Position numbers and translations under genes: made by a program. The notes under the pieces were generated by a model. That model was not told where the DNA came from, made no database searches, and was given only the letters and a program-made list of their open reading frames with translations. Source: JBNKWA01 sp050299555 (GTDB taxonomy: Bacteria > Pseudomonadota > Alphaproteobacteria > Rhodobacterales > Rhodobacteraceae). Taken from it: DNA of 64,000 bases. The stretch covers positions 62,001-126,000 of the forward strand of contig JBNKWA010000087.1 of the NCBI GenBank assembly GCA_050299555.1, written 5' to 3'. Below, piece after piece: positions 8,451 through 15,366 of the stretch; position 1 is the stretch's first letter; each line of letters begins with the position of its first letter.

Positions 8451-10104
8451 CGGCCCGTGCCTCCGCGCCGTACAGCGCTTCCTTGAAGGGTTCGATTCCG
8501 ACCCGGCGATAGGCCTCCAGGAAGGTCTCGCTGCGGTCCTCGCGCAATTCCAGATAGGCCGCGATCAGCCGCTGCACCGCCGGCACGATCTCGTCATAGG
8601 CAAAGCCGGGGCCGACGCGATCGCCGATGGCCGCCGTCTCGGTGCCGTCGCCGCCAAGGGTGATCTGGTAGTTCTCCACCCCGGCCCGGTCGAGCCCGAG
8701 AATGCCGATATGGCCCACATGGTGATGGCCGCAGGCATTGATGCAGCCCGAGATCTTGATCTTCAGCGCCCCGATGTCGTGCTGGGCGTCGATATCGGCA
8801 AAGGCCTCGGCGATCTGCTGCGCCACCGGGATCGACCGCGCCGTCGCCAGCGCGCAGTAATCCATCCCCGGGCAGGCGATGATGTCCGAGACCAGCCCGA
8901 CATTGGCCGTCGCCAGCCCCGCCTCGCCCAGCGCCGCGTGGATCGCCGGCAGGTCGGCCCGGTGCACATGCGGCAGGATCACGTTCTGCTCGTGGCTGAT
9001 GCGCAGCTCGTCATGGCCATAGGTCTCGGCCAGGTCCGCCAGCAACCGCATCTGCCCGGCCGTGGCGTCGCCCGGCGTGGCGCCGATCGCCTTCAGCGAC
9101 ACGGTGACGATGGCATGGTCGGCCCGCTTGTGGGCGGCGACGTTGGTATCCAGCCACGACCGATAGCCGGGCCCCGAATGCGCCAGCTCGGGCACCGGCC
9201 GCCCCTCGGCCAGGGCCGGCGGCGCAAACGCCGCCTCGATCGCCGCCACCGTCGCGGGATCCACCGCGCGGAACGACGCCTTGTTGCGCCGGAACGCCGC
9301 CTCGATGCTTTCCGTCAGCGCCTCGACCCCGGTCTCGTGCACCAGGATCTTGATCCGCGCCTTGTACTTGTTGTCGCGGCGGCCGCCGAGGTTGTAGACC
9401 TGCAGGATCGCCTCCAGGTACGGCAACAGGTCGGCCTTGGGCAGGAACTCCCTGACCGTCTTGCCGATCATCGGGGTGCGGCCCAGTCCGCCGCCCACCA
9501 TCACCTCGTATCCGATCTCGCCGGCGTCGTTCCTGACGATCCGCAGCCCGATGTCATGGGCGCGGGTCACCGCCCGGTCATGCGCGGCCCCGGTCACCGC
9601 GATCTTGAACTTGCGCGGCAGGTAGGTGAACTCGGGATGGTCGGTCGACCACTGCCGCAGCAGCTCGGCGGTCGGCCGCGGATCCTCGATCTCGTCCGCC
9701 GCGGCGCCGGCGAAATGGTCGGCGGTGACGTTGCGGATGCAGTTGCCGCTGGTCTGGATCGCGTGCATGCCCACATCGGCCAGCGCGTCCAGGATCTCCG
9801 GCACGTCCCTCAGCTTGGGCCAGTTGAACTGGATGTTCTGCCGCGTGGTGAAATGGCCATAGCCCTTGTCCCAGCGCTCGGCGATATGGGCCAGCTGGCG
9901 CATCTGCCCCGAATTCAGCGTGCCATAGGGGATGGCGATCCGCAGCATGTAGGCATGCAGCTGCAGGTAAAGCCCGTTCATCAGCCGCAGCGGCTTGAAC
10001 TCGTCCTCGGTCAGGCTGCCGTCGAGGCGACGCTCCACCTGGTCGCGGAACTCGGCGACCCGGGCGCGAACGAAAGCCTCGTCGAAGTCGGAATAATCAT
10101 ACAT
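8440..10104 (-). CDS. cysI: Ferredoxin-type nitrite/sulfite reductase (siroheme, 4Fe-4S)
   Basis: A 554-residue sulfite reductase hemoprotein that performs the six-electron reduction of sulfite to sulfide. It has two ferredoxin-like half-domains (GLYLQLHAYMLRIAIPYG early, then a second near residue 330). The siroheme/cluster cysteines sit in CPGMDYC (C-x5-C) and SGCINACGHHHVG (C-x3-C). The first half-repeat contains TRQNIQFNWPKL, typical for siroheme binding. No partner cysJ is present. The gene overlaps the DUF2849 gene by 8 bp upstream and cysH by 11 bp downstream. A nitrite-reductase role is possible by family, but the cysH/cobA context supports sulfite. Confidence 0.92.
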   Translation of the reverse strand: MYDYSDFDEAFVRARVAEFRDQVERRLDGSLTEDEFKPLRLMNGLYLQLHAYMLRIAIPYGTLNSGQMRQLAHIAERWDKGYGHFTTRQNIQFNWPKLRDVPEILDALADVGMHAIQTSGNCIRNVTADHFAGAAADEIEDPRPTAELLRQWSTDHPEFTYLPRKFKIAVTGAAHDRAVTRAHDIGLRIVRNDAGEIGYEVMVGGGLGRTPMIGKTVREFLPKADLLPYLEAILQVYNLGGRRDNKYKARIKILVHETGVEALTESIEAAFRRNKASFRAVDPATVAAIEAAFAPPALAEGRPVPELAHSGPGYRSWLDTNVAAHKRADHAIVTVSLKAIGATPGDATAGQMRLLADLAETYGHDELRISHEQNVILPHVHRADLPAIHAALGEAGLATANVGLVSDIIACPGMDYCALATARSIPVAQQIAEAFADIDAQHDIGALKIKISGCINACGHHHVGHIGILGLDRAGVENYQITLGGDGTETAAIGDRVGPGFAYDEIVPAVQRLIAAYLELREDRSETFLEAYRRVGIEPFKEALYGAEARADAA

Positions 10105-10402
10105 CGCTCAGCTCGGTCTGCTTGCCGTGGGGGTAGTTGGACGGGCCACGGGTGCGGAACACCTCGCGGAAATGGGTCGGGACGGGGCCGGCGGGCGACG
10201 GCGCCGCATCGGCCAGATAGGCGCCGACGATCCGGTCCGCCTCGGTCTCGGCGGCGGCCAGCGCCGCATTGGCCAGCTCCGGCTCGGTATGCAGCGCCGC
10301 GTCCTCGTGCCGGCGCGACCAGGTGCCATCGCCGCGGCGATAGATCACGTCGCCCTCCAGCAGGTCGTTGGCGGTGATGATCTTGGGGGTGAATTTCGGC
10401 AT
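10097..10402 (-). CDS. DUF2849 domain protein of sulfite-reduction operons
   Basis: A 101-residue protein beginning MPKFTPKIITANDLLEGDVIYR and ending PTHFREVFRTRGPSNYPHGKQ, the usual DUF2849 pattern. It always sits directly in front of ferredoxin-type cysI in related genomes, and here overlaps cysI by 8 bp. The function is unknown; it may be a small accessory of the reductase. The gene follows cobA by 13 bp. Confidence 0.85.
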   Translation of the reverse strand: MPKFTPKIITANDLLEGDVIYRRGDGTWSRRHEDAALHTEPELANAALAAAETEADRIVGAYLADAAPSPAGPVPTHFREVFRTRGPSNYPHGKQTELSDV

Positions 10403-10415
10403 CTGTTGCCCTCCC

Positions 10416-11279
10416 TCAGGCCGTGACCCGGTTTTCGGCGAAATCGGACCCGGCCGCGGCGATCTCGGCCGCCCGCGGGCTCAGGCCCAGGAACAGCACC
10501 ACCGGTCCCGCCGGCGCGGCATCGTCCAGCGCCTGCGGCAGCTCGATCAGCGTGGTGGCGATCACCCGCTGGTCCGGGCGGCTGGCATTCTCCACCGCCG
10601 TCACCGGGGTGTCCTCGGCGGCGCCGTGGATCATCAGCCGGCCGCGCAGGAAGGTCGCCGCCTTCACGCCCATGTAGATCGCCGCTACCGTGCCGGGCCG
10701 TGCCAGCGCCTTCCAGTCCTGCTCGGCAAAGCCCGCCACGTCATGGCCGGTAACGATCCTCAGGCCCGAATTCCGCCCGCGCCGGGTCAGCGACGTCTTG
10801 ATCGAGGCCGCCGCGGCCGAGGCCGCCGTCAGCCCGGGCACGATCTCGAACCCGACACCGGCGGCGTCGAGCGCATCCATCTCCTCGTCGAGCCGGCCGA
10901 AGATGCCCGGATCGCCGGACTTCAGCCGCACCACCCGCTGCCCCCGGACCGCCTCGGCCACCAGCACCGCGTTGATGTCGTCCTGCTTCCAGGACGGGCC
11001 ATAGGCCAGCTTGCCAACCTCGATCCGCTTCGCGCCGCGTCGGGCCAGCGCCAGGATCGGCTTCGGCACCAGCCGGTCGTGCACGATCACGTCGGCCTCG
11101 CCGATCAGCCGCGCCGCCCTGACGGTCAGAAGCTCGGGGTCGCCCGGGCCGGTGCCCACCAGCCAGACCCGGCCCTGGCGCGGCGGCGCGACACCGGCCA
11201 GCACCAGGCCGAGACCGGTATCGGTCCCCAGCCCTTCGGCCGCCTTCTCCGCCCGCTCGTCAGAGCCCGTTTCGCGCAT
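10416..11279 (-). CDS. cobA: Uroporphyrinogen-III C-methyltransferase (siroheme branch)
   Basis: SUMT methylates uroporphyrinogen III at C2 and C7 with SAM to give precorrin-2, the precursor of siroheme for CysI. The sequence shows VWLVGTGPGDPELLTVRAA, VVRLKSGDPGIFGR, EIVPGLTAASAAAA and the C-terminal GPVVLFLGLSP, all diagnostic. It is a stand-alone SUMT without the CysG dehydrogenase/ferrochelatase domain. Start: ATG 11279 has GGAG six bases upstream; in-frame ATGs at 11285 and 11348 have worse sites, and 11348 lies beyond a possible -10 (TATATC at 11323-11318, minus strand). It is the first gene of the leftward operon cobA-DUF2849-cysI-cysH-DUF934-fpr. Confidence 0.92.
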   Translation of the reverse strand: MRETGSDERAEKAAEGLGTDTGLGLVLAGVAPPRQGRVWLVGTGPGDPELLTVRAARLIGEADVIVHDRLVPKPILALARRGAKRIEVGKLAYGPSWKQDDINAVLVAEAVRGQRVVRLKSGDPGIFGRLDEEMDALDAAGVGFEIVPGLTAASAAAASIKTSLTRRGRNSGLRIVTGHDVAGFAEQDWKALARPGTVAAIYMGVKAATFLRGRLMIHGAAEDTPVTAVENASRPDQRVIATTLIELPQALDDAAPAGPVVLFLGLSPRAAEIAAAGSDFAENRVTA

Positions 11280-11427
11280 GCCCATCTCCGGATTCGCCAC
11301 CTTGGCGCCTGGCTTCAGATATAGAACTTTGTCCCATACAGTTGCCATATCGGGCTGGAAATAAGGACGCTGTTCGCCGATAGTCCGCTTCAAGGAACAG
11401 TTTCCCGCGCTATGGAAGGCCAACGGA

Positions 11428-11889
11428 ATGCCCGCCCAACTGGACGCCACCGACCGGAAAATCCTCGCCGCGCTGATGGAGGACGCCTCGCAATCGCTGG
11501 ATGAAATTGCCGTGAAGGTGGGCGCCTCCAAGACCCCGGTCTGGAACCGTATCCGCCGCATGCGCGCCGATGGGGTGATCCGCCGCCAGACGGTGATCGT
11601 CGACCCCGAGGCGCTGGGGCTGGAGGCCTGCTTCTTCGTGCTGATCCGCACCAGCGAGCACGATGCCGGCTGGCTCGACCGCTTCATGACCGCGATCAGG
11701 AACCGCCCCGAGGTGGTCGAGGCGCACCGCCTGGCCGGCGAGATCGATTATATCCTGAAGGTGCGGGTGGCCAACGCCCGCGCCTATGACGACTTCTACC
11801 GGGCGCTGATCAGCGAGGTGTCGGTCTTCAACGTCACCTCGCAGCTGTCGATGGAGGAGATCAAGGCGACCACCGCGCTGCCGGTGTAA
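11428..11889 (+). CDS. Lrp/AsnC-family regulator, divergent from the sulfur operon
   Basis: A 153-residue Lrp-type regulator. The winged HTH covers residues 5-60 (LDATDRKILAALMEDASQS, then SKTPVWNRIRRM). The RAM/ligand domain follows, with AHRLAGEIDYILKVRV. It reads away from cobA with about 150 bp between the two starts. In other alphaproteobacteria an Lrp regulator is found at the same place, so control of the cys operon, perhaps with a sulfur amino acid as effector, is likely but inferred. Confidence 0.88.
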   Translation: MPAQLDATDRKILAALMEDASQSLDEIAVKVGASKTPVWNRIRRMRADGVIRRQTVIVDPEALGLEACFFVLIRTSEHDAGWLDRFMTAIRNRPEVVEAHRLAGEIDYILKVRVANARAYDDFYRALISEVSVFNVTSQLSMEEIKATTALPV

Positions 11890-12161
11890 GGGGGGCCCCG
11901 AAAGCCGCCCCTGCCCGCCACCAGCCACCGACACCACATCGTCGCCCGGGCACCATCGGCACGGAATCAGGGGCCGCCGTGCCAGCCCGGACCGGCCCCG
12001 AAGGCCGGCGCTCCGGCTGCCGAGGCGCGTGGCTGCACGGGAAGATGTGCGTGGCCGGAATAAATCGCCGCAGCCCGACCGCTGCGGCGCCGCCCCCCGG
12101 CCCGGCGCTGGGGCGGACGGCGCACTCAAAGGACGCCGCGAAAGGCCGGGCCAGCGCGCGG

Positions 12162-12216
12162 CCCGTCATCCCCGGGCGCGGGGGAGGGTGGGCGGGACGC
12201 GACCGGGGATGACGGG
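12162..12216. repeat. Family 2 hairpin repeat, copy D
   Basis: The 19-base arms at 12162-12180 (CCCGTCATCCCCGGGCGCG) and 12198-12216 pair with one mismatch. The 17-base loop contains GGGGAGGGTGGGCGGG. The loop core matches copies A, B and C while the arm sequence is unrelated, so structure is kept over sequence. It may terminate the Lrp transcript. Confidence 0.75.
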
Positions 12217-12263
12217 TCGGCAACAGCCCTGCCGGCAGCACCCCGTTCCCACGGCCGTCCTCA

Positions 12264-12336
12264 CGTGTCCCCACTGGCGTTAACGTTTTTATCGTTTAAT
12301 ATCAGATACTTGAACAACCGCCCCCATGGGGACACC
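12264..12336. repeat. Family 1 palindromic repeat, copy 2 (long form)
   Basis: On the plus strand: GTGTCCCCACTGGCGTTAAC, then a run TTTTTATCGTTTAATATCAG, then CTTGAAC and a slightly decayed palindrome (GCCCCCATGGGGAC). Read from the palindrome outward on the minus strand it matches copies 3, 4, 5 and 9 almost base for base through the GATAAAA core. Confidence 0.75.
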
Positions 12337-12375
12337 CCGAAAAGGTCCTGTCCGGGCCCCGATTCCGACCCGAAT

Positions 12376-13149
12376 TCAGCCCGGCTTCACGCTCGCGGTC
12401 ACATAGTTCACGTCGAGATCGCTGTCGCTCAGCGACCATGCCCAGCCCAGCGGGTTGAAGACGAAGCCCTTGCGGTCCACCGGCTCCAGCCCGGCCCCGC
12501 CGATCAGCGCGAACAGCTCGTCCGGGGTGATGAACCGGCGCCAGTCATGGGTCCCCTTCGGCAGCCAGCGCATCACGTGCTCGGCGCCGACGATGGCAAA
12601 CAGGAAGCTCTTGGTGTTGCGGTTGAGGGTCGAACAGATCATCAGCCCGCCGGGCCGCAGCAGCGCCGCGCAGGCGGCCAGAAAGGCCGCCGGGTCGGGC
12701 ACGTGCTCGATCACCTCCATGGCCAGGACGACATCGAAGACCTCGCCGGCCCCGGCCAGCGCCTCGGCGGTGGCGTGACGGTAGTCGATCTCAAGCCCCG
12801 CCTGCACGGCGTGGACTTCGGCCACGGGAATGTTGCCGGCCGCCGCATCGACGCCCACCACGGCGGCGCCGAGCCGGGCCATCGGCTCCGACAAAAGCCC
12901 GCCGCCGCAGCCGATATCCACCAGCCGCAGCCCGGCGAAGGGCCGCGGCACCGTCGGGTCGCGGCCGAATTCGGACGCGATCTGCGCCACGATGTAGTCC
13001 AGCCGGCACGGGTTCAGCATGTGCAGCGGCCGGAACTTGCCGTCCGGGTCCCACCACTCGGCCGCCATGGCCTCGAACTTGGCGAGCTCGACCGGGTCGG
13101 CGGTACCTGCCGCCACCCCCGTTCCCTCACCCCTTTGCGTTGCGCTCAT
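12376..13149 (-). CDS. ubiG: 3-demethylubiquinone-9 3-O-methyltransferase
   Basis: UbiG carries out both O-methylations of ubiquinone synthesis, using SAM. The 257-residue protein has the UbiG N-terminus (ELAKFEAMAAEWWDPDGKFR, then PLHMLNPCRLDYI), the SAM loop LVDIGCGGGLLSEPMARLG, and FDVVLAMEVIEHVPD. It also has LICSTLNRNTKSFLFAIV and the family end GFVFNPLGWAWSLS, then DLDVNYV. It is divergent from pip, with 52 bp between the starts, so promoters must overlap there. Confidence 0.95.
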   Translation of the reverse strand: MSATQRGEGTGVAAGTADPVELAKFEAMAAEWWDPDGKFRPLHMLNPCRLDYIVAQIASEFGRDPTVPRPFAGLRLVDIGCGGGLLSEPMARLGAAVVGVDAAAGNIPVAEVHAVQAGLEIDYRHATAEALAGAGEVFDVVLAMEVIEHVPDPAAFLAACAALLRPGGLMICSTLNRNTKSFLFAIVGAEHVMRWLPKGTHDWRRFITPDELFALIGGAGLEPVDRKGFVFNPLGWAWSLSDSDLDVNYVTASVKPG

Positions 13150-13201
13150 GCCCTGAACCTGCGATGGTCGCCCTCGTCTCGCATATGCATATAGGCCGCC
13201 G

Positions 13202-14176
13202 ATGCCGGAAAACCTGAGACAAGACAGCGCGCCGGTGCGCCGCGGCCTCTACCCGCCGCTTGAACCATACCGCTCGGTGGTCATGGAAGTGCCCGGCGGG
13301 CACCGGATCTTCGTCGAGGAATGCGGCAAGACCGGTGGCGCCCCGGTCGTCGTCCTGCATGGCGGGCCCGGCGGCGGCTGCTCGCCGGGGATGCGGCGCT
13401 TCTTCGACCCCGGGCATTACCGCACGATCCTGTTCGACCAGCGCGGCTGCGGCCGGTCGACCCCGCTCGCCTCGGTGGACAACAACACCACCTGGGACCT
13501 GGTCGCCGATATCGAGCGCATCCGCGAGGCCATGGGCATCGAGAAATGGATCGTCTTTGGCGGCTCCTGGGGCGCGGCGCTGGCGCTGATCTATGCCCAG
13601 GCCCATCCCGACCGGGTCTCGGCGCTGGTGCTGCGCGGCGTCTTCACCATGACCCGGGCCGAGCTCGACTGGTTCTATGGCGGCGGCGCCGGGGCGTTCT
13701 GGCCCGACGAGTGGCGCAGCTTCGCCGCCATGGTCCCCAAGGACGAGCGCGGCGACCTGATCACCGCCTACCACAAGCGGCTCTTTGACAGCGACGAGAC
13801 GGTGCAGACCCAGTACGCCCGCGCCTGGACCGGCTGGGAGAGCGCGCTCGCGGTGCTCGATTCCGACGGCCGCCGGGCGGCACCGGCCGGCAGCTACGCC
13901 CGCGCCTTCGCCCGGCTCGAGAACCACTATTTCATCAACCACGGCTTTCTCGAGACCGACGACCAGATCATGCGCGACATGGGCCGGCTGGCGGGCATCC
14001 CCGGCTATATCGTGCAAGGCCGCTACGACATGATCTGCCCGCCGCACACCGCCAAGCGGCTGCACCGGGCCTGGCCGAACTCGCGCCTGATCATGGTCAC
14101 CGCCGCCGGCCACGCCTTGTCCGAGCCCGGGATCACCGCCGAACTGGTCGCCATCATGGAAGAGCTGAAGGGCTGA
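13202..14176 (+). CDS. pip: Proline iminopeptidase
   Basis: An alpha/beta-hydrolase of peptidase family S33 that removes N-terminal proline from peptides in the cytoplasm. The 324-residue protein starts with the family segment LYPPLEPYRSVVMEVPGGH, then the oxyanion motif HGGPGGGCSP and FDQRGCGRSTP. The nucleophile elbow is GGSWGAALAL; the end shows the acid and base region YDMICPPHTAKRL and AAGHALSEPG. Length and motif spacing are normal. It lies two genes from putR/putA, so released proline could feed that catabolic route (inference). Confidence 0.93.
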   Translation: MPENLRQDSAPVRRGLYPPLEPYRSVVMEVPGGHRIFVEECGKTGGAPVVVLHGGPGGGCSPGMRRFFDPGHYRTILFDQRGCGRSTPLASVDNNTTWDLVADIERIREAMGIEKWIVFGGSWGAALALIYAQAHPDRVSALVLRGVFTMTRAELDWFYGGGAGAFWPDEWRSFAAMVPKDERGDLITAYHKRLFDSDETVQTQYARAWTGWESALAVLDSDGRRAAPAGSYARAFARLENHYFINHGFLETDDQIMRDMGRLAGIPGYIVQGRYDMICPPHTAKRLHRAWPNSRLIMVTAAGHALSEPGITAELVAIMEELKG

Positions 14177-14228
14177 TCCCGGGGGTGGATTGGGGCCCAT
14201 TCCGTTCCTTTTTGCCGCGTCCGCGGGG

Positions 14229-14310
14229 CGTCCCCATGGGGACGGTATGTTAAGCCACTGATTTCGAACGGTAAAAGTGTCAACGCACGTGGGGACATGT
14301 GGGGACACTC
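14229..14310. repeat. Family 1 palindromic repeat, copy 3 (long form)
   Basis: A complete long-form copy in plus orientation. CGTCCCCATGGGGACG is at 14229-14244. It continues GTTAAGCCACTGATTTCGAA, GGTAAAAGTGTCAACGC, and ends in two direct units ACGTGGGGACAT and GTGGGGACACT with an 11-base period. Confidence 0.85.
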
Positions 14311-14459
14311 GTAGCGACGCCACGATTGTCGCCCTTGCTGTCGCCCATCGACCGCCAGGACGTGCGGCGGATCGGTCTATCCGGTCCTCCCGTGAGAACC
14401 CGATCCGGCACACGCCAAGGCCCCACCGCTCGGCTTCCGCCTCCGGTTGCGAGCCACTT

Positions 14460-14510
14460 GATCGCGTCCGGGCGCGAGGGTGGGCGGGCGGGGAGCGCCC
14501 GGGCGCGATC
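14460..14510. repeat. Family 2 hairpin repeat, copy B
   Basis: The arms of 16 bases (14460-14475 and 14495-14510) are complementary except for one T-G position, which would still pair in RNA. The loop reads GAGGGTGGGCGGGCGGGGA. Confidence 0.75.
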
Positions 14511-14656
14511 GGCCTGTTGCGAATGCGCAATGCCCCGGTGCGACGGAACGACCAAGCCGATGTCGGCACGCGCGCGCCGGCAGGCGCGCGCCCGGGTCCG
14601 TCCGGAGGCGCGGCCCTGCCGGCGGCAGGGCGCGACCGACGGGCGGCGCCCCGCCC

Positions 14657-14721
14657 CCCGATCCTGGCCCGCGGGGCGCGAGGGTGGGTGGGCGGGGAGC
14701 GGCCCGCGCGGCAGGATCGGG
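14657..14721. repeat. Family 2 hairpin repeat, copy C
   Basis: Imperfect arms of 23 bases (14657-14679 and 14699-14721); the outer 10 bases CCCGATCCTG pair exactly with CAGGATCGGG. The loop is GAGGGTGGGTGGGCGGGGA. It sits directly 3' of putR. Confidence 0.75.
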
Positions 14722-14726
14722 GACCG

Positions 14727-15200
14727 CTAAAGCGCATCCTCCTTGACCGCCTGCATGGACACGAAGGTGGACGAGCTGGCCACGTGCGGCAGTGCCGACA
14801 GGGTCTCGCCCAGGAACCGGCGATAGTCGGCGATATCCGTGGTCCGGACCTTCAAGAGATAGTCGAAGCCGCCGGCGATCATGTGGCACTGCTCGATTTC
14901 GGGGCTGCCGAGCACCGCGGCGTTGAAGGCCTCCAGCGCCGCGGCGCGGGTATCGGCCAGCTTGACCTGCACGAAGGCGACATGGGCAAGCCCCAGCTTC
15001 CCGGCATCGAGAAGCGCCCGATAGCCGCGGATGTAGCCCTCGGCCTCCAGCCGCTTCAGCCGCGCCTGGGTGGGGCTTTTCGACAGCCCGATCCGGCGGG
15101 CAAGCTCGGCCACCGTCATCCGCCCGTCGCCGGCAAGAAGGCGCAGGATGGCGCGGTCGAATGTGTCGATAGCGTCGGAACGAAGGGATAACTCGGTCAT
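14727..15200 (-). CDS. putR: Lrp-family regulator of proline catabolism
   Basis: A 157-residue Lrp/AsnC regulator. The HTH region contains FDRAILRLLAGDGRMTVAEL and IGLSKSPTQARLKRLEAEGY, and the C-terminal RAM domain has HMIAGGFDYLLKVRT. The SKSPxQxRLKRL recognition helix and the position divergent from putA match PutR of Rhodobacter/Agrobacterium, which activates putA when proline is present. Start at ATG 15200 because the HTH begins soon after; the same frame extends 56 codons further but without features. The putR-putA gap contains a palindrome CAGTCGAAACGACTG (15225-15239) and an inverted pair of GAGATAACC-like elements. Confidence 0.88.
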   Translation of the reverse strand: MTELSLRSDAIDTFDRAILRLLAGDGRMTVAELARRIGLSKSPTQARLKRLEAEGYIRGYRALLDAGKLGLAHVAFVQVKLADTRAAALEAFNAAVLGSPEIEQCHMIAGGFDYLLKVRTTDIADYRRFLGETLSALPHVASSSTFVSMQAVKEDAL

Positions 15201-15224
15201 CTGTCCTGCCAATCGGCGCGAATT

Positions 15225-15239
15225 CAGTCGAAACGACTG
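15225..15239. promoter_or_regulatory. Candidate PutR operator palindrome
   Basis: The perfect inverted repeat CAGTCG-AAA-CGACTG lies 25 bp from the putR start in the divergent region. A second symmetric pair, TGAGATAACC (15277-15286) and GGTTATTCTCA (15327-15337), lies closer to putA. Spacing over about 110 bp would suit a multimeric Lrp-type regulator. Binding is not shown. Confidence 0.4.
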
Positions 15240-15366
15240 TAGCTGAGCGAAGATCGGGCGAAAAGACCGCACGCAATGAGATAACCAACGCCACGCAGGC
15301 GGGACGCGCGACGCACCGCCGTTTCGGGTTATTCTCACCACAGCGCGGCATGCGAGGACATCAGCC

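Larger units (their letters stand above)
11890..12375. other. 486-bp intergenic region with both repeat families
   Basis: No convincing gene; short open frames here have no family features and arise from the GC bias. The region holds a family 2 hairpin (12162-12216) and a long-form family 1 repeat (about 12264-12336). It separates the Lrp gene from the convergent ubiG gene. Confidence 0.6.
14177..14726. other. 550-bp intergenic region with three repeat copies
   Basis: No gene seen. It contains a long-form family 1 repeat (14229-14310) and two family 2 hairpins (14460-14510 and 14657-14721). The last hairpin ends six bases before the putR stop codon and could terminate putR transcription. Confidence 0.6.

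Noticed and set aside
8440..10104. Calling the siroheme enzyme an assimilatory nitrite reductase
   Set aside because: The family covers both, but cysH, DUF934, DUF2849 and cobA in the same operon and no nitrate genes nearby favour sulfite reduction.
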